Shown one piece after another: positions 26,265 through 34,315 of a stretch of DNA of 64,000 bases; the stretch's first letter is position 1, and every line of letters starts with the position of its first letter. The stretch is from Lewinellaceae bacterium (lineage in GTDB: Bacteria; Bacteroidota; Bacteroidia; Chitinophagales; Saprospiraceae), in assembly GCA_020636135.1 (NCBI GenBank), contig JACJYK010000002.1, positions 186,001 to 250,000 on the forward strand. The letters are read 5' to 3'. A program made the translations under genes and the position numbers. The notes beneath the pieces are model-generated. The model had not been told where the DNA came from and searched no databases. It saw nothing but the letters and a program-made list of their open reading frames with translations.

Positions 26265-26294
26265 AAAAAAGGCCGTCCAGAAAAGGGACGGCCT
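26265..26294 (-). terminator. Terminator of the second ECF sigma operon
   Basis: AGGCCGTCC pairs with GGACGGCCT in a 9-bp stem. The A-run at 26265-26270 gives a U-tail on the minus strand, downstream of the Spy-like gene and just before the EamA promoter. Confidence 0.85.
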
Positions 26295-26328
26295 CCTACT
26301 AAACCTTCAAATAGGACAAATTCTAAAT

Positions 26329-26751
26329 TCAATCGTTGCGGTTCCGCACAGCCTGGAGCAGCTTGGCATTAAAGTCCCGTTCGACCACAAATACCATCGC
26401 TGCTTTTCGAGCAGGAATACTCTTTTTCAGGTCTGCATAGAGTTTGCGCTTCAATTCCAGCTCCTTGGCGTCATTGTCAAACCATTCTTCGATCATCTGC
26501 TCAGCTTCGGTGTCAGAGATTAACGCCAGATCCTGTTTTCGGACCGGCATACGCAATTGACGGGTGGCGTCGCGGTACCGGTTGTATATCGGCCAGAAGA
26601 CTTGAGATTCCTCGGGGGTGAGTTGCAACTTCTCCGTAAAAAAAGCAATACGGTAAGAGTCGATTCGATCCCCCGCCGCAGCCTTCTGTGCTGCCAGTAT
26701 TGTAGTCATCAGCATCATGGAACCCAGAAAGATCCATCTTAATTGTTTCAT
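26329..26751 (-). CDS. Periplasmic Spy/CpxP-like protein, probable sensor for the ECF sigma operon
   Basis: A 140-residue exported helical protein. ATG at 26751 gives a signal peptide (IFLGSMMLMTTILAAQKAAA). The mature part contains the LTPEESQVFWPIYNRYRDAT signature of the CpxP/Spy-like sensor proteins that occur in Bacteroidota beside ECF sigma genes, followed by a second helix pair (MIEEWFDNDAKELELKRKLY). It probably senses envelope stress and modulates the anti-sigma protein encoded 13 bp upstream. Start at 26781 is possible but would overlap that gene. Role in sigma control is inferred from order and family. Confidence 0.8.
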   Translation of the reverse strand: MKQLRWIFLGSMMLMTTILAAQKAAAGDRIDSYRIAFFTEKLQLTPEESQVFWPIYNRYRDATRQLRMPVRKQDLALISDTEAEQMIEEWFDNDAKELELKRKLYADLKKSIPARKAAMVFVVERDFNAKLLQAVRNRND

Positions 26752-26764
26752 ATCAGAAGTAGTT

Positions 26765-27247
26765 TTAGAGAATATCTTCAATATTTATCGCTTCGTTTTC
26801 CAGATAATTCCGGATATCATCCACAGGTATATCCGGTGTATTCAGTTCCTGTACATCATCATTATCCAGCACCTGAGCAAAGTCCTCTTCATCCAGGGCG
26901 CCGATTTCCTGTTCCAGATAATGGAGGATGATGTCCGGTGGTGGCACCTCCGCGGCTAATGGGTTAACAGGTGTATTGGATGGGCGCAGCGACCACCAGG
27001 CGGCACCGGTCACCAGGATGACTGCGGCGGCGATTTGCACCCATCTTCTACGAACAAGGTGAAGGATACGTGTTGAATGCTTTGGACCGGATGCTGAAGC
27101 CACGCGCTGCAGGATATCCTGTTCCAGACCTGAGAAATAACCGGCCGGCACCTCCGGGTGCTGATCAGCCTGCCTCTTTTTCAGATCGGCCAGCAGTGGG
27201 CTAATCTGTTCCAGTTCCTTAATGATGTCGGATTTATACTTTGTCAT
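26765..27247 (-). CDS. Single-pass anti-sigma-like membrane protein
   Basis: A 160-residue protein with a cytoplasmic N-terminal domain (YKSDIIKELEQISPLLADLK, and VPAGYFSGLEQDILQRV), one membrane helix at about 70-88 (WVQIAAAVILVTGAAWW) and an acidic periplasmic tail. The VPAGYF motif occurs in many Bacteroidota anti-sigma-like proteins. The tail holds two related stretches (DIILHYLEQEIGALDEEDFA and DDIRNYLENEAINIEDIL), apparently a small duplication. It lies 2 bp after the sigma gene and is probably its anti-sigma factor, with the Spy-like product as periplasmic partner. Confidence 0.82.
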   Translation of the reverse strand: MTKYKSDIIKELEQISPLLADLKKRQADQHPEVPAGYFSGLEQDILQRVASASGPKHSTRILHLVRRRWVQIAAAVILVTGAAWWSLRPSNTPVNPLAAEVPPPDIILHYLEQEIGALDEEDFAQVLDNDDVQELNTPDIPVDDIRNYLENEAINIEDIL

Positions 27248-27249
27248 GG

Positions 27250-27795
27250 CTACAGGCTCGCTTGTTTGATAAAGGATTCAATCTTTTTCACGGCGTGATG
27301 ATAAGATGCCTTCAGGGCTCCCTCGGAAGTGCCTAATGTAGTGGCCATTTCCTGATAAGGCATTTCATCGTAATACCGCATACAGAAAACCATTTTTTGC
27401 TTCTCCGGCAAGGTGTCGATGGCAGCCTTCAACTGCCGGTCGATGGACTCGCCGTCGTAATATGTGCCGTGAGTGGCCATCTGGGCGACCCCGACCGCTG
27501 CATCTACATCCAATGTTGGCTGTTTACGCTTTTGAAAAGTCAGCGCCTCGTTTGTTGCTATCCGGTACATCCAGGTATACAGCGAACTTTTACCTTCAAA
27601 CTGATGTATAGCGCGGTAAACTTTCATAAACGTATTCTGTGTCACATCATTGGCATCGTCGTGATCAGGAACGATCCGCCGTATCTGGTAATAGATCCGC
27701 TCCTGATATTTCTGGACCAGTCCCCGGAACCCTCGTTCGATTTGCCCGTCATGGCAGATCATTGTAATAATTTGGTCGTCACTCAGGGTCGTCAA
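27250..27795 (-). CDS. ECF-type RNA polymerase sigma factor
   Basis: A 181-residue ECF sigma factor, unrelated in its flanks to the one at 7668. Region 2 contains LVQKYQERIYYQIRRIVPDH, DVTQNTFMKVYRAIHQFEGK and LYTWMYRIATNEALTF. Region 4 contains LPEKQKMVFCMRYYDEMPYQ and EMATTLGTSEGALKASYHHA. It is the first gene of a three-gene operon with a membrane anti-sigma-like protein and a Spy-like sensor, so it probably handles an envelope-stress response. Target promoters cannot be told. Confidence 0.93.
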   Translation of the reverse strand: MTTLSDDQIITMICHDGQIERGFRGLVQKYQERIYYQIRRIVPDHDDANDVTQNTFMKVYRAIHQFEGKSSLYTWMYRIATNEALTFQKRKQPTLDVDAAVGVAQMATHGTYYDGESIDRQLKAAIDTLPEKQKMVFCMRYYDEMPYQEMATTLGTSEGALKASYHHAVKKIESFIKQASL

Positions 27796-27870
27796 CAGAT
27801 CCTTATTTTAGGGTTAGACATACTTTGCAATGGAAGGTTTAATGGCACGATGTAGTTTTAATTAAAAAGT

Positions 27871-28818
27871 TTATCCTGGCTGTACGAAGGCATCGATGCG
27901 GTCAATATTCAGGATGGTTCCCTCGGAAGTCGGCTCGTACATCAATTCAAACTGGGCACCCCAGACCAGCTCATCGGCCGTGTAGGAATAATTGGAATGA
28001 ACTTCCTGGGCATACGTTTCATCGAATGCACGCGTGGTGATCATGATCTCGGCATGACTGGCTATCAATTGTTCCCTGGACTTTGCGAATAAGGGGCTGT
28101 TTTCATCAATGTAATGCACCAGCGTCCAATTTGCCGGAAACATGATCACCCGGTCCCGGACAAGGTCCAGTGCTGCAAATCGCCTTTTGGCTTGTTCACC
28201 TGCTTCCTGGGCAATCCAGGAAATGATCATGTTCGCTTCCACATTAAATAATTTATTACGGCGCAGATTGACCATGCGGAATAACAGCCGGGGCACTTCC
28301 TCCTCGTAGTTGACCAGCATATTCCGGCTAAAGCGTATCCGTGTCTGTGGTCTTGAAAACCGGACAAACGACAGACCGGTGAAGATGGAGAAGCTGAACA
28401 GACCGAGAAATCCGGACAAGGCTGCCAGCCAGTTGGCTCCGATGCCTTCCGGGCTCAGCACACCATATCCAACTGTCGTAAAGGTCTGTATACTGAAAAA
28501 GAATGCCTGACGAAGATTGTTCATGAACGTCCCGGGATGCGTACCCTGGATCTGATCGATCCCGATCCATAGAAAGGCCAGAGCAAGTACCAGATTGATA
28601 AAAACGAACATGGTAAAAGCCAGGATAAGAAATCTACCCCACTTCATGTGAACAAGCCAGTGGTATACATCACGGGTCTTTTTACCCTTACGCCGGATGT
28701 TGAATGAGCCATCCTTATTGATCAGCCGGTGTTTGTCTCCGGTTACCTTGCTGCTGAAACCAAAGTCATCCCGGTTTTCAGAGCGGACTAAAATGGATCT
28801 TTTCATCCTGATGGACAT
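27871..28818 (-). CDS. KirBac-type inward-rectifier potassium channel
   Basis: A 315-residue inner-membrane channel subunit that should form tetramers. The slide-helix region is followed by TM1 (about 61-86), a pore helix, the selectivity filter TVGYG at 115-119, and TM2 (about 131-153). The long C-terminal half is the cytoplasmic immunoglobulin-like Kir domain (RIRFSRNMLVNYEEEVPRLL, LVHYIDENSPLFAKSREQL, TRAFDETYAQEVHSNYSY). The ENSPL and FDET motifs are characteristic of Kir channels, and the filter is intact. It is monocistronic. It would conduct potassium across the inner membrane. Confidence 0.95.
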   Translation of the reverse strand: MSIRMKRSILVRSENRDDFGFSSKVTGDKHRLINKDGSFNIRRKGKKTRDVYHWLVHMKWGRFLILAFTMFVFINLVLALAFLWIGIDQIQGTHPGTFMNNLRQAFFFSIQTFTTVGYGVLSPEGIGANWLAALSGFLGLFSFSIFTGLSFVRFSRPQTRIRFSRNMLVNYEEEVPRLLFRMVNLRRNKLFNVEANMIISWIAQEAGEQAKRRFAALDLVRDRVIMFPANWTLVHYIDENSPLFAKSREQLIASHAEIMITTRAFDETYAQEVHSNYSYTADELVWGAQFELMYEPTSEGTILNIDRIDAFVQPG

Positions 28819-28969
28819 GTGATTGCGTTTAGATGGATCAATTCAATTTGCTTGTAGGTTAGGGTTGTTCGGATTGGTGTGTCAATTCAAGAGTTATTCG
28901 GAATTCATGCAACTGTTCTAATGCAAGATTTGGGTTAAATTAGCCAAACTTTAAAGCACGGACAAGATC

Positions 28970-29515
28970 ATGTTTCAGAAGTTAAGCGGGGTGATTTTAA
29001 AATGGTGGGGATGGAAGTCATCGGGGTACGATACACGTGCATTAAAAAAAGTTATTTATGCGGTAGCTCCGCACACATCCTATAAAGACTTCTTTCTAGG
29101 CGTGCTGGTACGCTCCGAGCGTGGCATCCGGTCCAATTTTATCGGCAAGGACAGCTTGTTCAAACCGCCGTTTGGGTTCATTTTCTACTGGCTGGGAGGC
29201 CACCCGGTCGATCGTAGTCAGCACAACAATATGGTACAGGCGATCATAGATGTATTCAATAAAAACGACCATTTTTCACTCGCTGTGGCACCGGAAGGAA
29301 CCCGTGAGCAGGTCGATAAATTTAAGACCGGATTCTATTATATTGCCAGAGGAGCCGGAGTACCCATCGTGATGGTGCGCATAGATGCGATCCGGAAAGA
29401 AATGCAATTTTCCGAGCCTTTCTGGCCCGGTGATAATGCAGAAAAAGATTTAGCGTTCATATACAATCATTTTAAAGGTATTAAAGGTTTTGTGCCTGAA
29501 AAGAGCATCCTATGA
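28970..29515 (+). CDS. 1-acyl-sn-glycerol-3-phosphate acyltransferase-like protein
   Basis: A 181-residue PlsC-family acyltransferase of membrane phospholipid synthesis or lysolipid recycling. It has the HX4D motif (APHTSYKDF), a downstream FIGKDSLFKPPFGFIFYWLG block and the phosphate-binding motif VAPEGTREQ. It is shorter than E. coli PlsC (about 245 residues) but keeps all catalytic blocks, as the short Bacteroidota forms do. Its stop overlaps the next gene start by 4 bp (ATGA). Confidence 0.85.
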   Translation: MFQKLSGVILKWWGWKSSGYDTRALKKVIYAVAPHTSYKDFFLGVLVRSERGIRSNFIGKDSLFKPPFGFIFYWLGGHPVDRSQHNNMVQAIIDVFNKNDHFSLAVAPEGTREQVDKFKTGFYYIARGAGVPIVMVRIDAIRKEMQFSEPFWPGDNAEKDLAFIYNHFKGIKGFVPEKSIL

Positions 29516-30324
29516 GTTTTACACCCAAACGCTGGCAAGGGGCAGCTTTTTTGATCCTGCTGGTATTACTTTACCTGGGCAATTCACAAGGCCGTGCATT
29601 CGACGCCAATTCCGGTAATACGGGCGCACCAGGGGAAACGGCAACCTGCCAGACCTGTCACAACAGCAGTGCCCTGCAGGTCACACTGTCCATCGCAGTT
29701 ACCGATACGTTCGGAAATATCAGAACAACCTATCGCCCGGATAGTACCTACCGGATTACGGTGGAGATCGAGCGTAAGCTGGGCGTACCGGTAGCCTATG
29801 GTTTTCAGATGGTAAGCATCATCGACACTTCACTGACCGATGCCGGTGCCTGGATCCATCCGGCGGACAATGTACGGATCGCTTCTTCTACCCGGACCAT
29901 GCACACCTATGCCGAGCACAAAGGTCTCAGCGCCAGCAGCATTTTCGTGACCGATTGGACCGCGCCTTCCGCCGGGACCGGCGGGGTGACTTTTTATACC
30001 GCAGGGGTCGGTGCCAATCTGAGCGGTAGTGATTCCGGGGACGGCGCAGCATCCAGCCATCTCAGCATCAGCGAGGATGCCACTTCGGCCATCCGTTCTG
30101 TGACTGAAGCGAACCTCCAATTTTATCCCAACCCGGTACAGCGATATTTGTACACCAAAGGCCCCACAGCAGGAGCATTCCTGCTCTATGATCAATCCGG
30201 CCGCGTGCTTCGCAGGGGCATTTGGAACAATCCCCTCGATCTGGGTGAAATTCCTTCGGGGGTATACTGGATCCGGATATCCATGCACGGTGCGCTGGCA
30301 ACTCAAAAGATCCTCAAACTCTAA
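29512..30324 (+). CDS. Secreted CxxCH protein with Reeler/anchor-V-like domain and T9SS sorting tail
   Basis: A 270-residue exported protein (signal AAFLILLVLLYLGNSQG). After the cleavage region it has the motif NTGAPGETATCQTCHNSS, a CxxCH haem- or metal-binding site usual in the choice-of-anchor-V/Reeler-like group. A beta-sandwich of about 130 residues follows. The last 80 residues are a type A T9SS sorting domain (LQFYPNPVQRYLY, GVYWIRIS, TQKILKL), so the protein should be exported through the outer membrane and anchored at the surface. It is translationally coupled to the acyltransferase. Function unknown. Confidence 0.82.
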   Translation: MSFTPKRWQGAAFLILLVLLYLGNSQGRAFDANSGNTGAPGETATCQTCHNSSALQVTLSIAVTDTFGNIRTTYRPDSTYRITVEIERKLGVPVAYGFQMVSIIDTSLTDAGAWIHPADNVRIASSTRTMHTYAEHKGLSASSIFVTDWTAPSAGTGGVTFYTAGVGANLSGSDSGDGAASSHLSISEDATSAIRSVTEANLQFYPNPVQRYLYTKGPTAGAFLLYDQSGRVLRRGIWNNPLDLGEIPSGVYWIRISMHGALATQKILKL

Positions 30325-30328
30325 AAGC

Positions 30329-32464
30329 ATGACCAATCAACCGTATTCCCCTGAAATTCAGCGGCAGTATTTTGACCTGTCCAAACAATGGCTGGCGCAT
30401 CCTGTCCAGCCATCGGAAGCACATTTGATTCAACTGGGAGATGCGCTCCGCTACCACGAATGGCGGTATTATGTCCTCAATGATCCGGTTATCAGTGACT
30501 TCGAATACGATCAATTGTACAAACAGCTGGAATCACTCGAGGCTGCGCATCCTTCGTGGAAACAACCGGATTCACCCACCCAGCGCGTGTCCAGTGATTT
30601 GACGGATCTGTTTCGAACGGTAGCTCATCTGCGACCCATGCTCTCGCTGGATAATTCCTACAATGCAGAGGATTTGCGGAGCTTCGATGAGCAGGTGAAA
30701 AAACTGAACTTCCTGCCGGCGGACGCCGAGGTGGAATATTCCGTGGAGCCCAAATTTGACGGAGGTAGCATTGCGGTTGTATACGAAAACGATTTCCTGG
30801 TGCGGGCTGCCACCCGGGGCAATGGGGTAGAAGGGGAGGAAATCACCAATAACATCAGGACGATACGTTCGATCCCTCTCAAGGCTGATTTTAAAATTCA
30901 TGGGATCTATCGGGCCGAGCTTCGCGGAGAAGCACTGATCGCCAAGGAAAAATTCAGGAAAATAAATGCGGAGCGGGAAGCCGAGGGATTACCGCTTTTT
31001 GCCAATCCACGCAACACAGCCACCGGAGGTCTGCGCACCAAGGATCCACGTGAGACAGCGGCGCGTTCCATCGATGCGTTCATCTACCAGTTGGGATATG
31101 CCGAAGATGCCAATGGCCGCATTGTTACCGATGACCATGGCTCCCATGCCGCCAATATGGACTTTTTGGGGTTACTGGGCTTTCGGGTTCCTGTAGATGT
31201 CACCCGGGTATGCCGCAACATTGAGGATGTCATTCAGTATTGTTTCGATTGGGAAGCGAGGCGGGAGTCCTATCCCTATGAGATCGATGGTATGGTCATT
31301 AAAGTAAACAGCCTGGAGATGCAGGAACGGGCAGGGTATACCAGCCATCACCCCCGCTGGGCCATTGCTTTTAAATTTAAGGCCAAGCAGGCTACCAGTA
31401 CGTTGTTGCACGTCGATTTTCAGGTCGGCAAGATCGGTTCGATCACGCCGGTAGCAAAGATTGAACCGGTCCAGTTGGCCGGGGTTACCGTGTCTTCGGT
31501 CTCGCTGCACAACGAAGATTTTATCCGTTCCAGAGATATCCGCCTGGGCGACAAAGTACTCGTCGAACGTGCCGGGGATGTAATTCCCTATATCGTCAAG
31601 CCTCTGGAAGAGCTGCGTACCGGCAATGAAAAGGTTATAGAGTTTCCCAAAAATTGTCCGGTGTGTCACCATCCGCTCTTCCGCGAACCGGAGGAAGCCG
31701 CCTGGCGCTGTGTCAATTACCAATGTGAGGCCCAGGTCCTGCAGCGGATGATCCATCATGTTTCCAAAGATGCCATGGATATCGAGGGCTTTGGTCGCGC
31801 CAATGTAGAGCGCTTTTATGCTCTGGGATGGCTACATAACCTGGCGGATATTTATCGACTGGACTATGATAAGATTGCCGGGCTCGAAGGGTTTGGTAAA
31901 AAATCGGCTGAGAACCTCCGAGAGGCAGTGGAAAAAGCCAAAAAGAATCCCATCAAACGCTTATTGCACAGTCTCAGTATCCACCATCTGGGGAAAAGGG
32001 TCTCTGAGTTGATCGCTGCGGAAGTCGGTCACGTGCTGGAACTGAAAGATTGGGACTTCGACCGCTTTGTGGCTATTAAAGACGTGGGACCGGTGGTCTC
32101 ACAAAATATAATCGCCTTCTTCAAGCAGCCGGACAATATCCGTATGCTGGAGGAGATGGAGGCCTTAGGGGTCAATTTTACCCAGACCGGGCAGGATCGT
32201 GCCAAGGTGGTAGCCACGGATGCCCCGCTGGCAGGGAAGACCATCTTATTCACCGGATCGCTGGAGCATATGTCCCGGACTGAAGCACAGGTTATGGCCG
32301 CCGCCGCCGGGGCAAAAAACATCAGTGCGGTAAGCGGTAACCTGGACATCCTGGTCGTCGGTGAAAATGCCGGGTCCAAACTGACCAAGGCACAGGCTCT
32401 GGGTACCGTAACGATCTGGACGGAGGTGGAATTTTTAGAGCAGATTGGTAAAGGAACGTCTTGA
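30329..32464 (+). CDS. ligA: NAD-dependent DNA ligase
   Basis: A 711-residue ligase that seals nicks in replication and repair using NAD. ATG at 30329 is preferred over an upstream in-frame start inside the preceding gene. In order: domain Ia (YHEWRYYVLNDPVISDFEYD), adenylation domain with the active Lys142 in EPKFDGGSIAVVYE, OB fold, zinc finger with four Cys (CPVCHHPL, then WRCVNYQCEAQ), helix-hairpin-helix repeats (LEGFGKKSAENLREAVEKAK) and a BRCT domain (LAGKTILFTGSLEHMSRTE). It overlaps the dipeptidase gene at its 3' end. Confidence 0.97.
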   Translation: MTNQPYSPEIQRQYFDLSKQWLAHPVQPSEAHLIQLGDALRYHEWRYYVLNDPVISDFEYDQLYKQLESLEAAHPSWKQPDSPTQRVSSDLTDLFRTVAHLRPMLSLDNSYNAEDLRSFDEQVKKLNFLPADAEVEYSVEPKFDGGSIAVVYENDFLVRAATRGNGVEGEEITNNIRTIRSIPLKADFKIHGIYRAELRGEALIAKEKFRKINAEREAEGLPLFANPRNTATGGLRTKDPRETAARSIDAFIYQLGYAEDANGRIVTDDHGSHAANMDFLGLLGFRVPVDVTRVCRNIEDVIQYCFDWEARRESYPYEIDGMVIKVNSLEMQERAGYTSHHPRWAIAFKFKAKQATSTLLHVDFQVGKIGSITPVAKIEPVQLAGVTVSSVSLHNEDFIRSRDIRLGDKVLVERAGDVIPYIVKPLEELRTGNEKVIEFPKNCPVCHHPLFREPEEAAWRCVNYQCEAQVLQRMIHHVSKDAMDIEGFGRANVERFYALGWLHNLADIYRLDYDKIAGLEGFGKKSAENLREAVEKAKKNPIKRLLHSLSIHHLGKRVSELIAAEVGHVLELKDWDFDRFVAIKDVGPVVSQNIIAFFKQPDNIRMLEEMEALGVNFTQTGQDRAKVVATDAPLAGKTILFTGSLEHMSRTEAQVMAAAAGAKNISAVSGNLDILVVGENAGSKLTKAQALGTVTIWTEVEFLEQIGKGTS

Positions 32465-33198
32465 GAGTTCACCGTTCCAGTTTGGCAGGAAAGATCGTTC
32501 CGCCGCTGTTGGGTTTGATTTTGCTGGTAGCCTGCCACCAAAGCGCCACCCGTGTCCCTGAGGTTATTGAACCGTTGCCGGACAGCCTCGATCCGGATAC
32601 CTATTCTGAAATGGATCAGCCGGTACGAGTGGTATTCGATTACGATACATCTCAATGGGTTGAGATCCCGGACCAGCCACCCTATTTTTTGGATCTCCGT
32701 TATGCCGGTGATCATAATTTTGTACATCGAACTATTTATCCATGCGGACGCTGTTTGTTGAAGAAGGCTGCCGGGGAAGCTTTGCTTTCGCTAAAGGACT
32801 CTCTGAATGCACGGGGCCTGGGGATGGTGCTCTGGGATTGTTACCGGCCAATACAGGCCCAACAGGTGTTGTGGGAAGCATTTCCGAACGCGTCTTATGT
32901 AACACCACCTTCCAGAGGCTCCATGCACAGCCGCGGCCTGGCTGTTGACCTGGGATTGACGGATGCTGCCGGAAATCTGCTGGATCTGGGATCCGATTTC
33001 GATCATTTTGGCCCGGAGGCGCATCGGGATTTCAGTGGACTGACACAAGGTGTCCGGGAGCGCAGACATTTACTGGACCGGTGGATGACCGCCGCAGGAT
33101 TTGGCGGAATTCGTACCGAGTGGTGGCATTATTCCTACCGCCAGGCATTTGCACCCGTCGATTCGTTTCAGTGGGGCTGTATTTCGGCAAATGAATGA
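32461..33198 (+). CDS. D-alanyl-D-alanine dipeptidase-like M15 peptidase (VanX/DdpX type), lipoprotein
   Basis: A 245-residue zinc peptidase. The start is TTG inside the ligA stop region (TTGA overlap), so it is translationally coupled. The signal ends in a lipobox (LLGLILLVAC), placing the protein on a membrane surface. The M15 zinc signature SMHSRGLAVDLGLTD gives His and Asp ligands and EWWHYSYR supplies the catalytic Glu and last His. It should cleave D-Ala-D-Ala or related dipeptides in cell-wall turnover. Vancomycin resistance is not implied, since no vanHA genes are near. Confidence 0.9.
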   Translation: MRVHRSSLAGKIVPPLLGLILLVACHQSATRVPEVIEPLPDSLDPDTYSEMDQPVRVVFDYDTSQWVEIPDQPPYFLDLRYAGDHNFVHRTIYPCGRCLLKKAAGEALLSLKDSLNARGLGMVLWDCYRPIQAQQVLWEAFPNASYVTPPSRGSMHSRGLAVDLGLTDAAGNLLDLGSDFDHFGPEAHRDFSGLTQGVRERRHLLDRWMTAAGFGGIRTEWWHYSYRQAFAPVDSFQWGCISANE

Positions 33199-33300
33199 TT
33201 GATCCTGAAAACATAAGGGGTCCTTCTGTCGTTTCACTAGCTGGGATTTTGATCCCAAACAGGGTATATTTTCTATTTTTACTTTTTCAAATCCAAATAT

Positions 33301-34269
33301 ATGTCGGAGCAGATACAATCGGATGTGCAGGCGGTGGATGCATTAGCCCGTAAATACCATGAGATCAAATCGGAAGTAGGTAAGGTGATCATCGGTCAGG
33401 ATGAAGTGGTTCAGGCGGTAATCATATCCTTATTCAGTAATGGCCACAGCTTACTGGTCGGTGTACCGGGGTTGGCTAAAACCTTGCTGGTGCACACCAT
33501 TGCCGATGCGCTGGATCTGGAGTTCAAACGGATCCAGTTTACGCCGGACCTGATGCCTTCCGACATCACCGGATCAGAAATCCTCGATGAGTCGAGGCAT
33601 TTCCGCTTCAATAAGGGGCCCCTTTTTGCCAACATTGTCCTCGCGGATGAGATCAACCGTACCCCGCCGAAGACCCAGGCAGCATTGCTTGAAGCGATGC
33701 AGGAAAGGGTGGTGACGGTCAGCGGTCAGCGGCATCTGCTTCCCAAACCATTTTTTGTACTGGCTACACAGAACCCGATCGAACAGGAAGGAACTTATCC
33801 GCTGCCGGAAGCGCAGCTTGACCGGTTCATGTTCAATATTCCTCTGGATTATCCATCCTATGAAGAAGAAATCAAGGTGGTGAAGGAGACGACGGTCATC
33901 CAGAACTATTCACTGAAGAGCATTATGGATGCCGAAGAGATCTTGTTTTTTCAAAACCTGATAAGGAAGATCCCGGTTCCGGATAATGTGCTGGAATATG
34001 CTGTCAAGATGGCAACCCGAACCCGTCCGCAAACCAAAATGGCCAGTGAAAAGGTGAACAACTATCTGGCCTGGGGTGCAGGTCCGCGTGCGTCCCAATA
34101 TCTTGTACTTGGAGCCAAATGCCATGCCGCCATCCGCGGAAAATATGCACCCGATATGGACGATGTCCGCGCCATCGCCAAATATGTGTTAAGGCACCGC
34201 ATCGTGCGGAATTATAAGGCGGAAGCAGAAGGTGTGACCGAAGAAATGCTGATCCAGGACTTGTTCTGA
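33301..34269 (+). CDS. MoxR family AAA+ ATPase
   Basis: A 322-residue cytoplasmic AAA+ ATPase of the MoxR class, chaperone-like proteins that often act on VWA or DUF58 partners. Walker A is GVPGLAKTLLVHT, Walker B is ADEINRTPPKTQAALLEAMQ, and the sensor/Arg-finger region is NPIEQEGTYPLPEAQLDRFM. The usual DUF58 and VWA genes do not follow; the next gene encodes an apparently unrelated lipoprotein. Substrate is therefore unclear. Confidence 0.94.
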   Translation: MSEQIQSDVQAVDALARKYHEIKSEVGKVIIGQDEVVQAVIISLFSNGHSLLVGVPGLAKTLLVHTIADALDLEFKRIQFTPDLMPSDITGSEILDESRHFRFNKGPLFANIVLADEINRTPPKTQAALLEAMQERVVTVSGQRHLLPKPFFVLATQNPIEQEGTYPLPEAQLDRFMFNIPLDYPSYEEEIKVVKETTVIQNYSLKSIMDAEEILFFQNLIRKIPVPDNVLEYAVKMATRTRPQTKMASEKVNNYLAWGAGPRASQYLVLGAKCHAAIRGKYAPDMDDVRAIAKYVLRHRIVRNYKAEAEGVTEEMLIQDLF

Positions 34270-34315
34270 CACACCATCCATTTGGCGGGAAGCATCTATA
34301 TTGATAAATACCAGC

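Noticed and set aside
30188..30328. Upstream extension of ligA
   Set aside because: The in-frame codons lie inside the preceding gene. ATG at 30329 gives the known ligA N-terminus.
32461..33198. Vancomycin resistance gene vanX
   Set aside because: The M15 motifs fit VanX-type dipeptidases, but no vanH or vanA-type ligase is near. A general cell-wall turnover role is more likely.
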